NCBI GenBank assembly: GCA_026388345.1
Contig: JAPLJY010000304.1
Coordinates: 1 to 11,369, forward strand
Reading direction: 5' to 3'
Origin: Deltaproteobacteria bacterium
Lineage (GTDB): Bacteria > Desulfobacterota > Syntrophia > Syntrophales > UBA5619
DNA length: 11,369 nt
The notes under the pieces are model-generated. The model had not been told where the DNA came from and made no database searches. It saw only the letters and a program-made list of their open reading frames with translations. The position numbers and the translations under genes are program-made. Of this stretch, positions 1 through 5,919 are shown in pieces. Each line of letters starts with the position of its first letter. Position 1 is the stretch's first letter.

Positions 1-48
1 TCGCCTGACCTCCCGCATACTCATGACGATAATGTCCCTACCGGCCAT
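1..48 (-). CDS. Transposase N-terminus (partial, runs off window)
   Basis: Only the first 16 codons are present, reading leftwards from an ATG whose complement is at 46-48. They encode MAGRDIIVMSMREVRR. A purine-rich ribosome-binding stretch (GAAGGGGGG on the minus strand) lies just upstream. The peptide resembles the start of ISNCY/IS1202-like integrase-core transposases, which open with a short acidic 'DI..MS..E..R' segment before a helix-turn-helix. The adjoining terminal repeats at 88-138 support an insertion-sequence origin. The family call rests on very few residues and IS21-like elements are an alternative. Confidence 0.5.
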   Translation of the reverse strand, partial: MAGRDIIVMSMREVRR

Positions 49-70
49 AATTACCCCCCTTCGTTAGGGA

Positions 71-138
71 AAAATTACAGCCTTACATTAGGACATTTCT
101 ACTTTGGTGATTTAGGACATTCTCATTTTGGCGGGACA
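71..138 (-). mobile_element. Insertion-sequence terminal region with iterated repeats
   Basis: Read on the minus strand the element appears to begin at 138 with TGTCCCGCC. It carries two 20-base direct repeats 24 bases apart (plus-strand 88-107 and 112-131; both are TTAGGACATT followed by a 10-base segment ending TTTGG, 16-17 of 20 positions alike). Iterated short repeats at the end of an element, directly upstream of its transposase start, are typical transposase-binding sites. The other end and any target duplication lie outside the window, so the exact boundary is inferred. Confidence 0.55.
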
Positions 139-149
139 TGAGAATATCC

Positions 150-265
150 CAGATAGAATTCCTCTGTTACGACCAGTTTCTCTGTCTTGCCTTCGCCCAG
201 CTTACATATCGGGAAATCTTGAAGGATATTGCGACATGCCTGAACTCTCATCACGAGAAATTTCA
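150..265 (+). pseudogene. IS4-family transposase fragment (DUF4372-like N-domain)
   Basis: The plus-strand frame starting at 138 encodes a segment containing YDQFLCLAFAQLTYRE followed by ILKDIATCLNSHHEKFHH. This matches the conserved N-terminal stretch of IS4-type transposases (usually '..QF..MAFAQLTYRESLRDIE.CL......LYH.G'). The similarity fades after about 265, where the frame becomes nonsense-like. A weak continuation may exist in the next frame. The fragment has no start of its own: the ATG at 138 overlaps the end of the neighbouring insertion sequence. I read it as a relic into which, or next to which, the left-hand element inserted. Confidence 0.6.
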
Positions 266-379
266 TCATGGGGGTTCTTTCTCGGCGGGAGGAGTATTTT
301 TGCCTTTTGGATGCGAAAGCCCTTGTGGTAAGGTGAAAATATGAATCGGTAAGAAAGACCTTTTCAAGAAGGAGTCAAA

Positions 380-2050
380 ATGTTCTGGCGCAGCAAAGAT
401 AATCTTCAGTTTCCCGAGGGGGCCTTAGTTCGCGGGCTTTACAAATCCATGGGGTACAGCGACTATGACCTGTCCCGGCCTATGATCGGGATCGCAAATT
501 CGTGGAACCGAGTGGTCCCGGGGCACTACAACCTGAACCTTGTTTCGGATTACGTGAAGCAAGGAATCTTACAGGCCGGGGGGACACCGGTCGAGTTCGG
601 AACGATTGCCGCCTGCGACGGGATTTCCCAAGGCCACGACGGGGGACACTACATCCTGCCCAGCCGCGACCTCATCGCCAACGACATCGAAGTGATGATC
701 GAGGCCCACCGTCTGGACGGGGTGGTGCTCCTGGGATCCTGCGACAAGATCGTCCCCGGCATGCTCATGGCCGCGGCGCGCATGGACGTTCCCGCAATCC
801 TGGTGGCGGGAGGACCTATGGAAGGGGGCTGCGAGTTTGACGGCCGGGCGGCGGACATCACCGCCCTCACGGAAGCGATGGGAATGCTGACAACGGGAAA
901 GATGACCGAAGAAGAATACCGCCATTTGGAAAATTGCGCCGGGCCGGGCTGCGGCTCCTGTTCCTTCTTCGGGACGGCCAATACCATGTGTTGTCTTGCC
1001 GAGGCTCTGGGGCTGAGCCTTCCGGGAAGCGCGACCATCCCCACCACCCGGGCCGACCGTCTGCGGGCCGCCCAGGAGTCGGGGAGACAGATCGTGCGCA
1101 TGATCATGGAGGGGGTTACGGCCCGGCGGATCATCAACCAAAAAAGCATCGAAAACACGATTCGCCTCAACGCCGCCGTGGGCGGCTCGACCAACGCCAT
1201 CCTCCACCTGCTGGCGATCGCCTATGAAGCGGACGTGGACCTCAATGTGGACAAGTTTGAAGAGCTGAGCCGAAGGACCCCCTTGATCGCCAAGATCTTC
1301 CCGGCGGCGGCGGAGAATGTGCCCGATTTCCATTTTGCCGGGGGGGTGCCGGCGGTGATGAGGGAAATTCTCCCCCTGCTGCATAAGGAAGCGCTCAGTG
1401 TGAACGGAAAAACGGTGGCCGAGAATGTGGCCGATGCCAAAATCATGAACCCCAAAATGATAAAGACCCTGGCCCAACCTTGGGCTGCGGAGGGAGGACT
1501 GGCAGTCCTGAGGGGGAATCTGGCGCCCAACAGCTGCATCACCAAACCTGCCGCCATCCGGCCTGAAATCCACAAATTCACGGGGAAGGCGCACTGCTTC
1601 GATTCCGAGGAGGCGGCGAACCAGGCCATCCTGGACCGCAAGGTGGTGGAAGGGGAGGTTGTGGTCATTCGTTACGAGGGACCGAAGGGCGGGCCCGGGA
1701 TGCGGGAGATGTACACAGCCATGAAGCTTTTGTTCGGCCAGGACCTGGCTCTCAAAACCGCCCTGGTGACCGATGGGAGGTTTTCGGGGACGAACAACGG
1801 ATGTTTCGTCGGCCACATTTCCCCTGAAGCAGCCGAGGGAGGTCCTTTGGCCATCGTCCGGGACGGGGATTCAATCACCATCGACATCCCCGCCAGGAAG
1901 CTGCACCTCCATATCACCGACGAGGAGATCAAGACCCGTCTGGCCAAATGGAAGCGGCCGGAGCCCAAGTTTAAAAAAGGGTACCTGGCCCTTTACTCGC
2001 GCCTGGCGGAGTCGGCTGACAAGGGCGCAATCATCCGGAACAAATTCTAA
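380..2050 (+). CDS. ilvD: IlvD/Edd-family dehydratase (dihydroxy-acid or sugar-acid dehydratase)
   Basis: A complete 556-residue protein with an AGAAGGAG ribosome-binding site 5 bases before ATG 380. The family dehydrates 2,3-dihydroxy acids or sugar acids to 2-keto acids in the cytoplasm with an Fe-S cluster and Mg2+. Visible signatures are C121-D122-K123 (the Lys is normally carbamylated), the GCGSCSFFGTANTM segment with C194, the PTTRADR segment after it, and VTDGRFSG with the catalytic serine at about 469. The position that is Cys in [2Fe-2S] enzymes ('PCN') is Gly48 in VPGH, as in E. coli-type IlvD, while C79 sits in ACDGI. Length is normal for the family. IlvD proper makes branched-chain amino-acid precursors. 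Sugar-kinase, aldolase and dehydrogenase neighbours make a sugar-acid substrate at least as likely. No other ilv gene is present. GC-rich coding. Confidence 0.88.
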   Translation: MFWRSKDNLQFPEGALVRGLYKSMGYSDYDLSRPMIGIANSWNRVVPGHYNLNLVSDYVKQGILQAGGTPVEFGTIAACDGISQGHDGGHYILPSRDLIANDIEVMIEAHRLDGVVLLGSCDKIVPGMLMAAARMDVPAILVAGGPMEGGCEFDGRAADITALTEAMGMLTTGKMTEEEYRHLENCAGPGCGSCSFFGTANTMCCLAEALGLSLPGSATIPTTRADRLRAAQESGRQIVRMIMEGVTARRIINQKSIENTIRLNAAVGGSTNAILHLLAIAYEADVDLNVDKFEELSRRTPLIAKIFPAAAENVPDFHFAGGVPAVMREILPLLHKEALSVNGKTVAENVADAKIMNPKMIKTLAQPWAAEGGLAVLRGNLAPNSCITKPAAIRPEIHKFTGKAHCFDSEEAANQAILDRKVVEGEVVVIRYEGPKGGPGMREMYTAMKLLFGQDLALKTALVTDGRFSGTNNGCFVGHISPEAAEGGPLAIVRDGDSITIDIPARKLHLHITDEEIKTRLAKWKRPEPKFKKGYLALYSRLAESADKGAIIRNKF

Positions 2051-2148
2051 AAGGAAACGGAAAGAAGTAAAGGCGGTTCCCGAACCATCCCTACAAGCTA
2101 TAGGTAGTATCGAAAGAGTTCATAGAGAATATTCCCCAAAATATTTTA

Positions 2149-2177
2149 TTGACATATGAGAAGAGTCATGTGAAAAT
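2149..2177 (+). promoter_or_regulatory. Candidate sigma70-type promoter
   Basis: A perfect TTGACA (-35) at 2149-2154 is followed, after 17 bases, by GAAAAT (4 of 6 matches to TATAAT) at 2172-2177. Transcription would start near 2184, upstream of the TRAP relic and the first dehydrogenase. The optimal -35 and spacing support the call; the weak -10 limits it. Confidence 0.45.
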
Positions 2178-2181
2178 TTAC

Positions 2182-2192
2182 TTGTAATACAA
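2182..2192. promoter_or_regulatory. Candidate FadR/FCD-type GntR operator
   Basis: TTGTAATACAA is a perfect palindrome (TTGTA-A-TACAA). It fits the TNGTNNNACNA consensus described for FadR-subfamily GntR regulators. It covers the predicted transcription start of the 2149 promoter, where a bound repressor would block transcription. A GntR/FCD regulator gene, now frameshifted, lies at 5920 in the same window. Confidence 0.5.
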
Positions 2193-2212
2193 CATACAAC
2201 AATCTAAGAAGT

Positions 2213-2335
2213 ATGAAGAAGCTAGTCACAAAGAACCCGCTCCCCGAGCACGCGCTCGCTTTGGTCTTCAAGAGCATGGTCGAAGCGCACACCAACGGAA
2301 AGGTCGCCGTCGAGTTCTTCCCGGCCAACGCGGAT
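2213..2335 (+). pseudogene. dctP: DctP fragment: TRAP transporter solute-binding protein, N-terminal scrap
   Basis: From ATG 2213 the frame encodes MKK followed by a segment containing TKNPLPEHALALVFKSMVEA and then HTNGKVAVEFFPAN. This is the start of the mature domain of DctP-family periplasmic binding proteins, whose usual pattern is 'NP..H....F...VE..TNGK..VE.FP'. The signal peptide is missing: the residues after MKK run straight into the mature domain. Similarity ends at about 2330. The remaining ~270 residues are absent. The scrap is GC-rich although its upstream promoter region is AT-rich. It cannot encode a working binding protein. Confidence 0.65.
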
Positions 2336-2336
2336 C

Positions 2337-2411
2337 ATCTCGCTTATGTTCCTGACCTATATTCCCGAATTAGTTCTCATTGTTCCCAGAATCATGGGTT
2401 TTATTCAGTAA
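2337..2411 (+). pseudogene. dctM: DctM fragment: TRAP transporter large permease, C-terminal scrap
   Basis: A different frame from the DctP scrap encodes ISLMFLTYIPELVLIVPRIM followed by GFIQ and TAA at 2409-2411. This matches the final transmembrane segment and tail of DctM permeases, which typically end '..L.TY.PEL.L.LPRL.G'. The stop codon overlaps the ribosome-binding site of the dehydrogenase at 2422. The permease gene was therefore probably the upstream partner in an operon with that dehydrogenase. Everything between the DctP start and this tail (rest of dctP, dctQ, most of dctM) is gone. The match is short, so confidence is moderate. Confidence 0.55.
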
Positions 2412-2421
2412 GGAGATTTAT

Positions 2422-3453
2422 GTGAAAGCGTTGTACTACATTGGCGATAAAACTATGGAGATGCGGGATATCCCAAAACCGACCATAAAGGCCGGGCAGT
2501 ATCTCGTCCAGGCAAAAGCCAACGGCATTTGCGGTTCCGATTTTGAGGGCTATATGGGAAAGACCGGACGTCGAATCCCACCTATGATTATGGGGCACGA
2601 GGTGTCCGGTATCATCGAGGAAGTCCCGGCGGGCGGGAAAATCAGGAAGGGCGAGCGCGTTGTTGTGTTCCCCAAGCCGTTCTGCGGCATGTGCGATTTC
2701 TGCAAGAAGGGCATGGTTAACGTATGCCCCGCAGGCATCTGCATGGGCGTCATGGACGTAAATGGCAGTATGGCCGAATACATCGCAGTGGATGAGAAGT
2801 ATTTAATTCCCTTCGTCTCATCCCTCTCTTTCAATGAAGCGTCCATGACCGAGCCTCTATCGGTCGCATACCGCTCGGTACACAAGATTTCCGACCGGGA
2901 GATCAAAGAAGCCGAGTACTGTATGGTTGTCGGCGCGGGTACAATCGGCCTCCTGGTCGTCGCACACCTCAAGATGCGCGGCGCGAAAAACATCATCGTG
3001 TCCGACGCGACGAACTTCCGCCTGGAGACGGCCAAGAAGATGAAGGCCGATTACACCATCAATTCGCACGAGGTCGATTTCCTGGAAACCGTAAAGAAGA
3101 TCACGAACGGAAAGATGTGCGATTTCGCGATCGAGGCGGTTGGTATCGCGCCGACGGCGAACAATTCCCTCGATTGCTTGCGCATTGGCGGAACGGTCGT
3201 CTGGATTGGCAACGCGCAGAAGATGGTCGAAGTGAACATGCAGAAAATCGTTACCACCGAATTAACGATCAAAGGCAACTACGTCTACGATTTTCCAGGT
3301 TTCCGCGAGAGTTTGAAATTGCTCGAACAAAGGAAGATAGACATTTCACCGCTTATGACGAACGTTTATCCGCTTTCCGACGGCGTGAAGGCCTTCAGGG
3401 ACCTGGAAAATAACAAAGACGGCAAAATGCTGAAAGTGTTTTTAGAAAGCTAA
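2422..3453 (+). CDS. Zinc-dependent medium-chain alcohol/polyol dehydrogenase
   Basis: Oxidises a secondary alcohol or polyol with NAD(P); the substrate is unknown. I chose GTG 2422 because AAGGAG (2410-2415) sits 6 bases upstream and the resulting 343 residues equal the length of the paralogue at 3692. An ATG at 2380 would add 14 unrelated residues from the DctM scrap. Catalytic-zinc ligands are C37 (GICGSD) and H59-E60 (GHE). Structural-zinc cysteines are 88, 91, 94 and 102. The Rossmann motif VVGAGTIGLL is at about 169-178, followed by IIVSDAT, whose Asp at the end of the second strand favours NAD. Related families are threonine, sorbitol and galactitol-phosphate dehydrogenases. GC content is intermediate, between the GC-rich dehydratase and the AT-rich paralogue. 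Confidence 0.87.
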   Translation: MKALYYIGDKTMEMRDIPKPTIKAGQYLVQAKANGICGSDFEGYMGKTGRRIPPMIMGHEVSGIIEEVPAGGKIRKGERVVVFPKPFCGMCDFCKKGMVNVCPAGICMGVMDVNGSMAEYIAVDEKYLIPFVSSLSFNEASMTEPLSVAYRSVHKISDREIKEAEYCMVVGAGTIGLLVVAHLKMRGAKNIIVSDATNFRLETAKKMKADYTINSHEVDFLETVKKITNGKMCDFAIEAVGIAPTANNSLDCLRIGGTVVWIGNAQKMVEVNMQKIVTTELTIKGNYVYDFPGFRESLKLLEQRKIDISPLMTNVYPLSDGVKAFRDLENNKDGKMLKVFLES

Positions 3454-3691
3454 GCTTCATACAGGAGAATTAAAGTGGCAAGCGAAGTGTTAATCTAAGA
3501 GCATCGGGACGGTGGAGGAGATGCGGCGAGTGATCCTCGCCTGGGCGGAGAATAATCAGGGAACATAATATCCATTAAAGGCAACGACCCGCAGGGTTTA
3601 CCAATTTATTCTTTCAATAACGACGCTGCCACCAGGTAAACACAATAATGCATCTAAAATCTGATGGAGTAAAAAGTAGAATGGAGGAACG
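3454..3691. other. Intergenic debris between the two dehydrogenases
   Basis: This 238-base gap begins with a 14-base stretch, ACAGGAGAATTAAA (3461-3474), repeated at 5551-5564. Here it precedes GTG and a seven-codon frame ending TAA (MASEVLI), which looks like the start of a lost gene. A short GC-rich frame at about 3497-3568 encodes SKSIGTVEEMRRVILAWAEN followed by NQGT and a stop. It has the look of a C-terminal tail of an unidentified protein. From about 3570 the DNA is AT-rich up to GGAGG (3683-3687), the ribosome-binding site of the next gene. I assign no function. Confidence 0.45.
3461..3474 (+). repeat. 14-base direct repeat, copy 1 (ACAGGAGAATTAAA)
   Basis: Identical to 5551-5564. 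Both copies include an AGGAG ribosome-binding-like core just after a dehydrogenase or isomerase stop codon. The copies bracket the second dehydrogenase and the TIM-barrel gene. Confidence 0.7.
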
Positions 3692-4723
3692 GTGTTTAAA
3701 TCATTACGATATTTAGGACCAAATAAATTGGTTATAGAGGACGTAGCAAAACTGAACCCTCAAAAAGGCGAGGTATTATTAAAAGTTCGTGCATGTGGCA
3801 TTTGTGGTAGTGATGTTCATGGGGCTTTGGGATTAACAGGAAGAAGAATTCCACCAATGACAATGGGGCATGAATTTTCGGCCGAAGTTATTGAATTAGG
3901 GAGTGATGTAGCCAAATTTAAAGTAGGCGATGGAGTTATTGTCCAACCAATTAATTTTTGCGGTGAGTGTGTTAATTGTCAACAAGGTCTCACTAATATG
4001 TGCTTAAATAAGAATTTGTTTGGAGTACTTACAGTGGATGGCGCAATGGCAGAATATGTTGTTGTTCCTGAAAAATTACTGTACAAACTGCCGGAAAGAT
4101 GCAGCTATGAGATAGGCGCTTTAGCAGAACCATATGCCGTTGCCTATGGTGCAATCAAAAAAGTTGATGATTTCGCAGGTAAAAATGTTTTAATTATTGG
4201 AGCTGGTACAATTGGTTTGTGTATTCTTCAATTAGTTATATTGCATAATTCAAAACAAATCATTGTTTCTGACTTAAGCGATGCCCGCTTAGAAGTTGCC
4301 AAAGAGTTTGGTGCAGATAAAACAATTAATCCTAAAAATGAAGATTATATGGAAGCCATAGCAAAATATACAGATGGCTTTATGGTGGATATTTCAATAG
4401 AAGCAGTTGGCGTACAGGCAACGGCTAATCAATCTATTAAGTCGTTAAAAGTTGGTGGTACTTCCATCTGGGTTGGTATGAGTCAAAAAGAAATGGAAAT
4501 TAATATGCACGATATTGTTTGCTCAGCGAGAAGGGTATTGGGTTCTTTCAATTATACGCATGAAGAATTTGGAGAAGTCGTAGATATTATGGGTAGCGGA
4601 AAAATGGATGCACAAAAATTGATTTCGGAAGTTGTAAGCTTAGAAGATGCACCAAAAGCATTTGATGATTTACGTCAGAAGCCAGATGAATTTATAAAGG
4701 TGATAATTGATCCAACTAAATAA
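3692..4723 (+). CDS. Second zinc-dependent medium-chain dehydrogenase (AT-rich paralogue)
   Basis: A complete 343-residue enzyme starting at GTG 3692 with GGAGG 4 bases upstream. It has the same architecture as the protein at 2422. Catalytic zinc is held by C38 (GICGSD) and H60-E61; the structural-zinc cysteines are 90, 93, 96 and 104. The Rossmann motif IIGAGTIGLC is followed by IIVSDLSDARLE, with an Asp favouring NAD. The shared block TGRRIPPM.MGHE and equal length show the two are homologues. They differ at most other positions and in base composition (27-35% GC in blocks sampled here), so this is not a recent tandem copy. The gene ends 24 bases before the TIM-barrel gene, so the two are probably co-transcribed. 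The likely role is polyol or hydroxy-acid oxidation; the substrate is unknown. Confidence 0.87.
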   Translation: MFKSLRYLGPNKLVIEDVAKLNPQKGEVLLKVRACGICGSDVHGALGLTGRRIPPMTMGHEFSAEVIELGSDVAKFKVGDGVIVQPINFCGECVNCQQGLTNMCLNKNLFGVLTVDGAMAEYVVVPEKLLYKLPERCSYEIGALAEPYAVAYGAIKKVDDFAGKNVLIIGAGTIGLCILQLVILHNSKQIIVSDLSDARLEVAKEFGADKTINPKNEDYMEAIAKYTDGFMVDISIEAVGVQATANQSIKSLKVGGTSIWVGMSQKEMEINMHDIVCSARRVLGSFNYTHEEFGEVVDIMGSGKMDAQKLISEVVSLEDAPKAFDDLRQKPDEFIKVIIDPTK

Positions 4724-4747
4724 TACTAAAGTGATGGAGATGATAAT

Positions 4748-5551
4748 GTGAGATTTGGATGCTGCAGTAATATGGTGGCAAAAGGTGCAGGTGGAACAGG
4801 CATAGAAATTATTGATATAATTGCAGAATATGGTTTCGATTATATAGAGCTACCTCTTGCCCAAATGATGGAATTAAGCGATGAACAGTTTGCGGTTTTG
4901 AAAGAAAGGGAAAATAACTCAAAGATTCGATGCGAAACGTGTAACAATTTTTTCCCTGTAAATATAAAATTAACAGGACCAGAGGTTGATAAAAAACAAA
5001 TTGAGACATACTACAAGAGTGCATTGAAGCGAGCAAGTGAGCTAGGCGTAGAATATGTAGTACTTGGAAGCGGTCCAGCGAAAAATGTACCAGAAGGTTT
5101 TCCGATGGAAGAAGGATATCAACAAGTTGTGAACTTACTTAAGGAAATTGCTTTAGTTGCCAAAGAAAATAACATTACAATAGCCATTGAACCGTTGCGT
5201 AGACAAGAATGTAATTTAATCAATACATTCAAGGAAGGATGCAAATTAGCAAAAGATGTGGGTAGTCCTAATGTAAGAGTTTTAGTTGATTATTATCATC
5301 TGACGCAAGAACAAGAGCCTATACAAAATATTCTCGATTTGGGTAAAGAATATTTGGTTCATACACATTTTGCAAGGAATGAAGGCAGGGTTTACCCAGA
5401 AACCATGAAAGAAGACGGTGCTTATCAACCTTTTATTGATGCGTTAAAAGCAATTGGATATGAAGGCAGAGTGAGTTGTGAGGCCTATGTCGAAGATTTT
5501 GATAAGCAAGCAAAGCAAGCTATTCTATTCTTTAAAGATAATTTCAAATAA
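4748..5551 (+). CDS. Xylose-isomerase-like TIM-barrel sugar isomerase/epimerase
   Basis: 267 residues from GTG 4748 with a GGAG ribosome-binding site at 4736-4739. The protein belongs to the AP-endonuclease-2/xylose-isomerase-like barrel family, which includes tagatose/psicose 3-epimerases, hydroxypyruvate isomerases and OtnI. The four expected metal ligands can be placed at E148 (IAIEPLRR), D181 (VLVDYYHL), H207 (VHTHFA) and E245 (VSCEAYV). H184 is the conserved second-shell His and R214 follows HFARNEG. The N-terminal MRFGCCSNM strand is typical. It would interconvert a keto-sugar or keto-acid, possibly the product of the dehydrogenase just upstream. AT-rich like that gene, and likely acquired with it. 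Exact substrate unknown. Confidence 0.85.
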   Translation: MRFGCCSNMVAKGAGGTGIEIIDIIAEYGFDYIELPLAQMMELSDEQFAVLKERENNSKIRCETCNNFFPVNIKLTGPEVDKKQIETYYKSALKRASELGVEYVVLGSGPAKNVPEGFPMEEGYQQVVNLLKEIALVAKENNITIAIEPLRRQECNLINTFKEGCKLAKDVGSPNVRVLVDYYHLTQEQEPIQNILDLGKEYLVHTHFARNEGRVYPETMKEDGAYQPFIDALKAIGYEGRVSCEAYVEDFDKQAKQAILFFKDNFK

Positions 5552-5564
5552 CAGGAGAATTAAA
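5551..5564 (+). repeat. 14-base direct repeat, copy 2 (ACAGGAGAATTAAA)
   Basis: Identical to 3461-3474. The first A is the last base of the TIM-barrel stop codon. It carries an AGGAG motif but no convincing gene starts behind it, suggesting that the downstream gene has been lost. Confidence 0.7.
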
Positions 5565-5645
5565 AAATTCCAAAGCTATGTGGAGGTAAGATTATTGTTA
5601 AACGAGAGCTTTGCATAACCCCATTTTCCTCCGGGTCATTCATCG

Positions 5646-5771
5646 ATGGCAACTACTCGATTCTATGAATCGACGAAATTACCAGATCTGAAGGGAATCG
5701 ATCTTCTTATTGTGATTGGCAGCTCCATGAATGTCAACGATGAAAACGAGTTCCCTTGGCTTATTGAGGAA
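5646..5771 (+). pseudogene. Class I glutamine amidotransferase fragment
   Basis: The frame encodes MATTRFYESTKLPDLKGIDL followed by LIVIGSSMNVNDENEFPWLI. This matches the N-terminal part of GMP-synthase-like type 1 glutamine amidotransferases, which usually read 'TRFYEGE.LPDL...DLL.VMGGPM.V.DE...PWL..E'. The GGPM turn has become GSSM. The fragment stops before the catalytic Cys nucleophile region, and an in-frame stop lies upstream at 5616-5618. The frame runs open to 5876 but the extra residues do not resemble the family. It looks like a dead scrap with no evident link to the sugar genes. Confidence 0.6.
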
Positions 5772-5919
5772 GCAGTTTTATTATCTATCAAAACCACTGA
5801 CATTGTCAGGGGTGGGGTTTGGGGGCGAAGGCCCTACACCTTAAGCGAACCCACATCGTTGGTGAACAAGATTTGAAAAGAGTCATTTCAGACAACCTCA
5901 ATTTGGGCAATGACCTTGG
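5772..5919. other. Intergenic remnant upstream of the GntR gene
   Basis: A third frame (about 5801-5926) encodes LGAKALHLKRTHIVGEQDLK and continues to a tail ending NDLGW and TAA at 5924-5926. That stop overlaps the ATG of the regulator at 5920. It looks like a C-terminal tail of a protein I do not recognise. There is no strong ribosome-binding site or promoter for the regulator here. Confidence 0.3.

Larger units (their letters stand above)
2051..2212. other. AT-rich intergenic region carrying promoter and operator
   Basis: After the dehydratase stop the sequence becomes AT-rich, unlike the GC-rich genes on both sides. No hairpin plus T-tract terminator is visible. It contains the promoter and palindrome listed separately (2149-2192). 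I see no gene here. Confidence 0.6.

Noticed and set aside
569..1816. 415-residue open frame on the minus strand
   Set aside because: It lies antisense to the well-supported dehydratase, is rich in Arg, Gly, His and Pro, and shows no domain. It is a GC-rich shadow.
2380..2421. Upstream ATG start for the first dehydrogenase
   Set aside because: It would add residues from the DctM scrap and bypass the AAGGAG-GTG start. The GTG start gives exactly the length of the paralogue.
2422..4723. Recent tandem duplication of the two dehydrogenases
   Set aside because: The proteins share architecture and length but differ at most positions and strongly in base composition, so they were probably brought together from different sources.
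5595..5605. TTGTTAAACGA as a second FadR-type operator
   Set aside because: It fits TNGTNNNACNA but is not palindromic. A few such matches are expected by chance in a window of this size.
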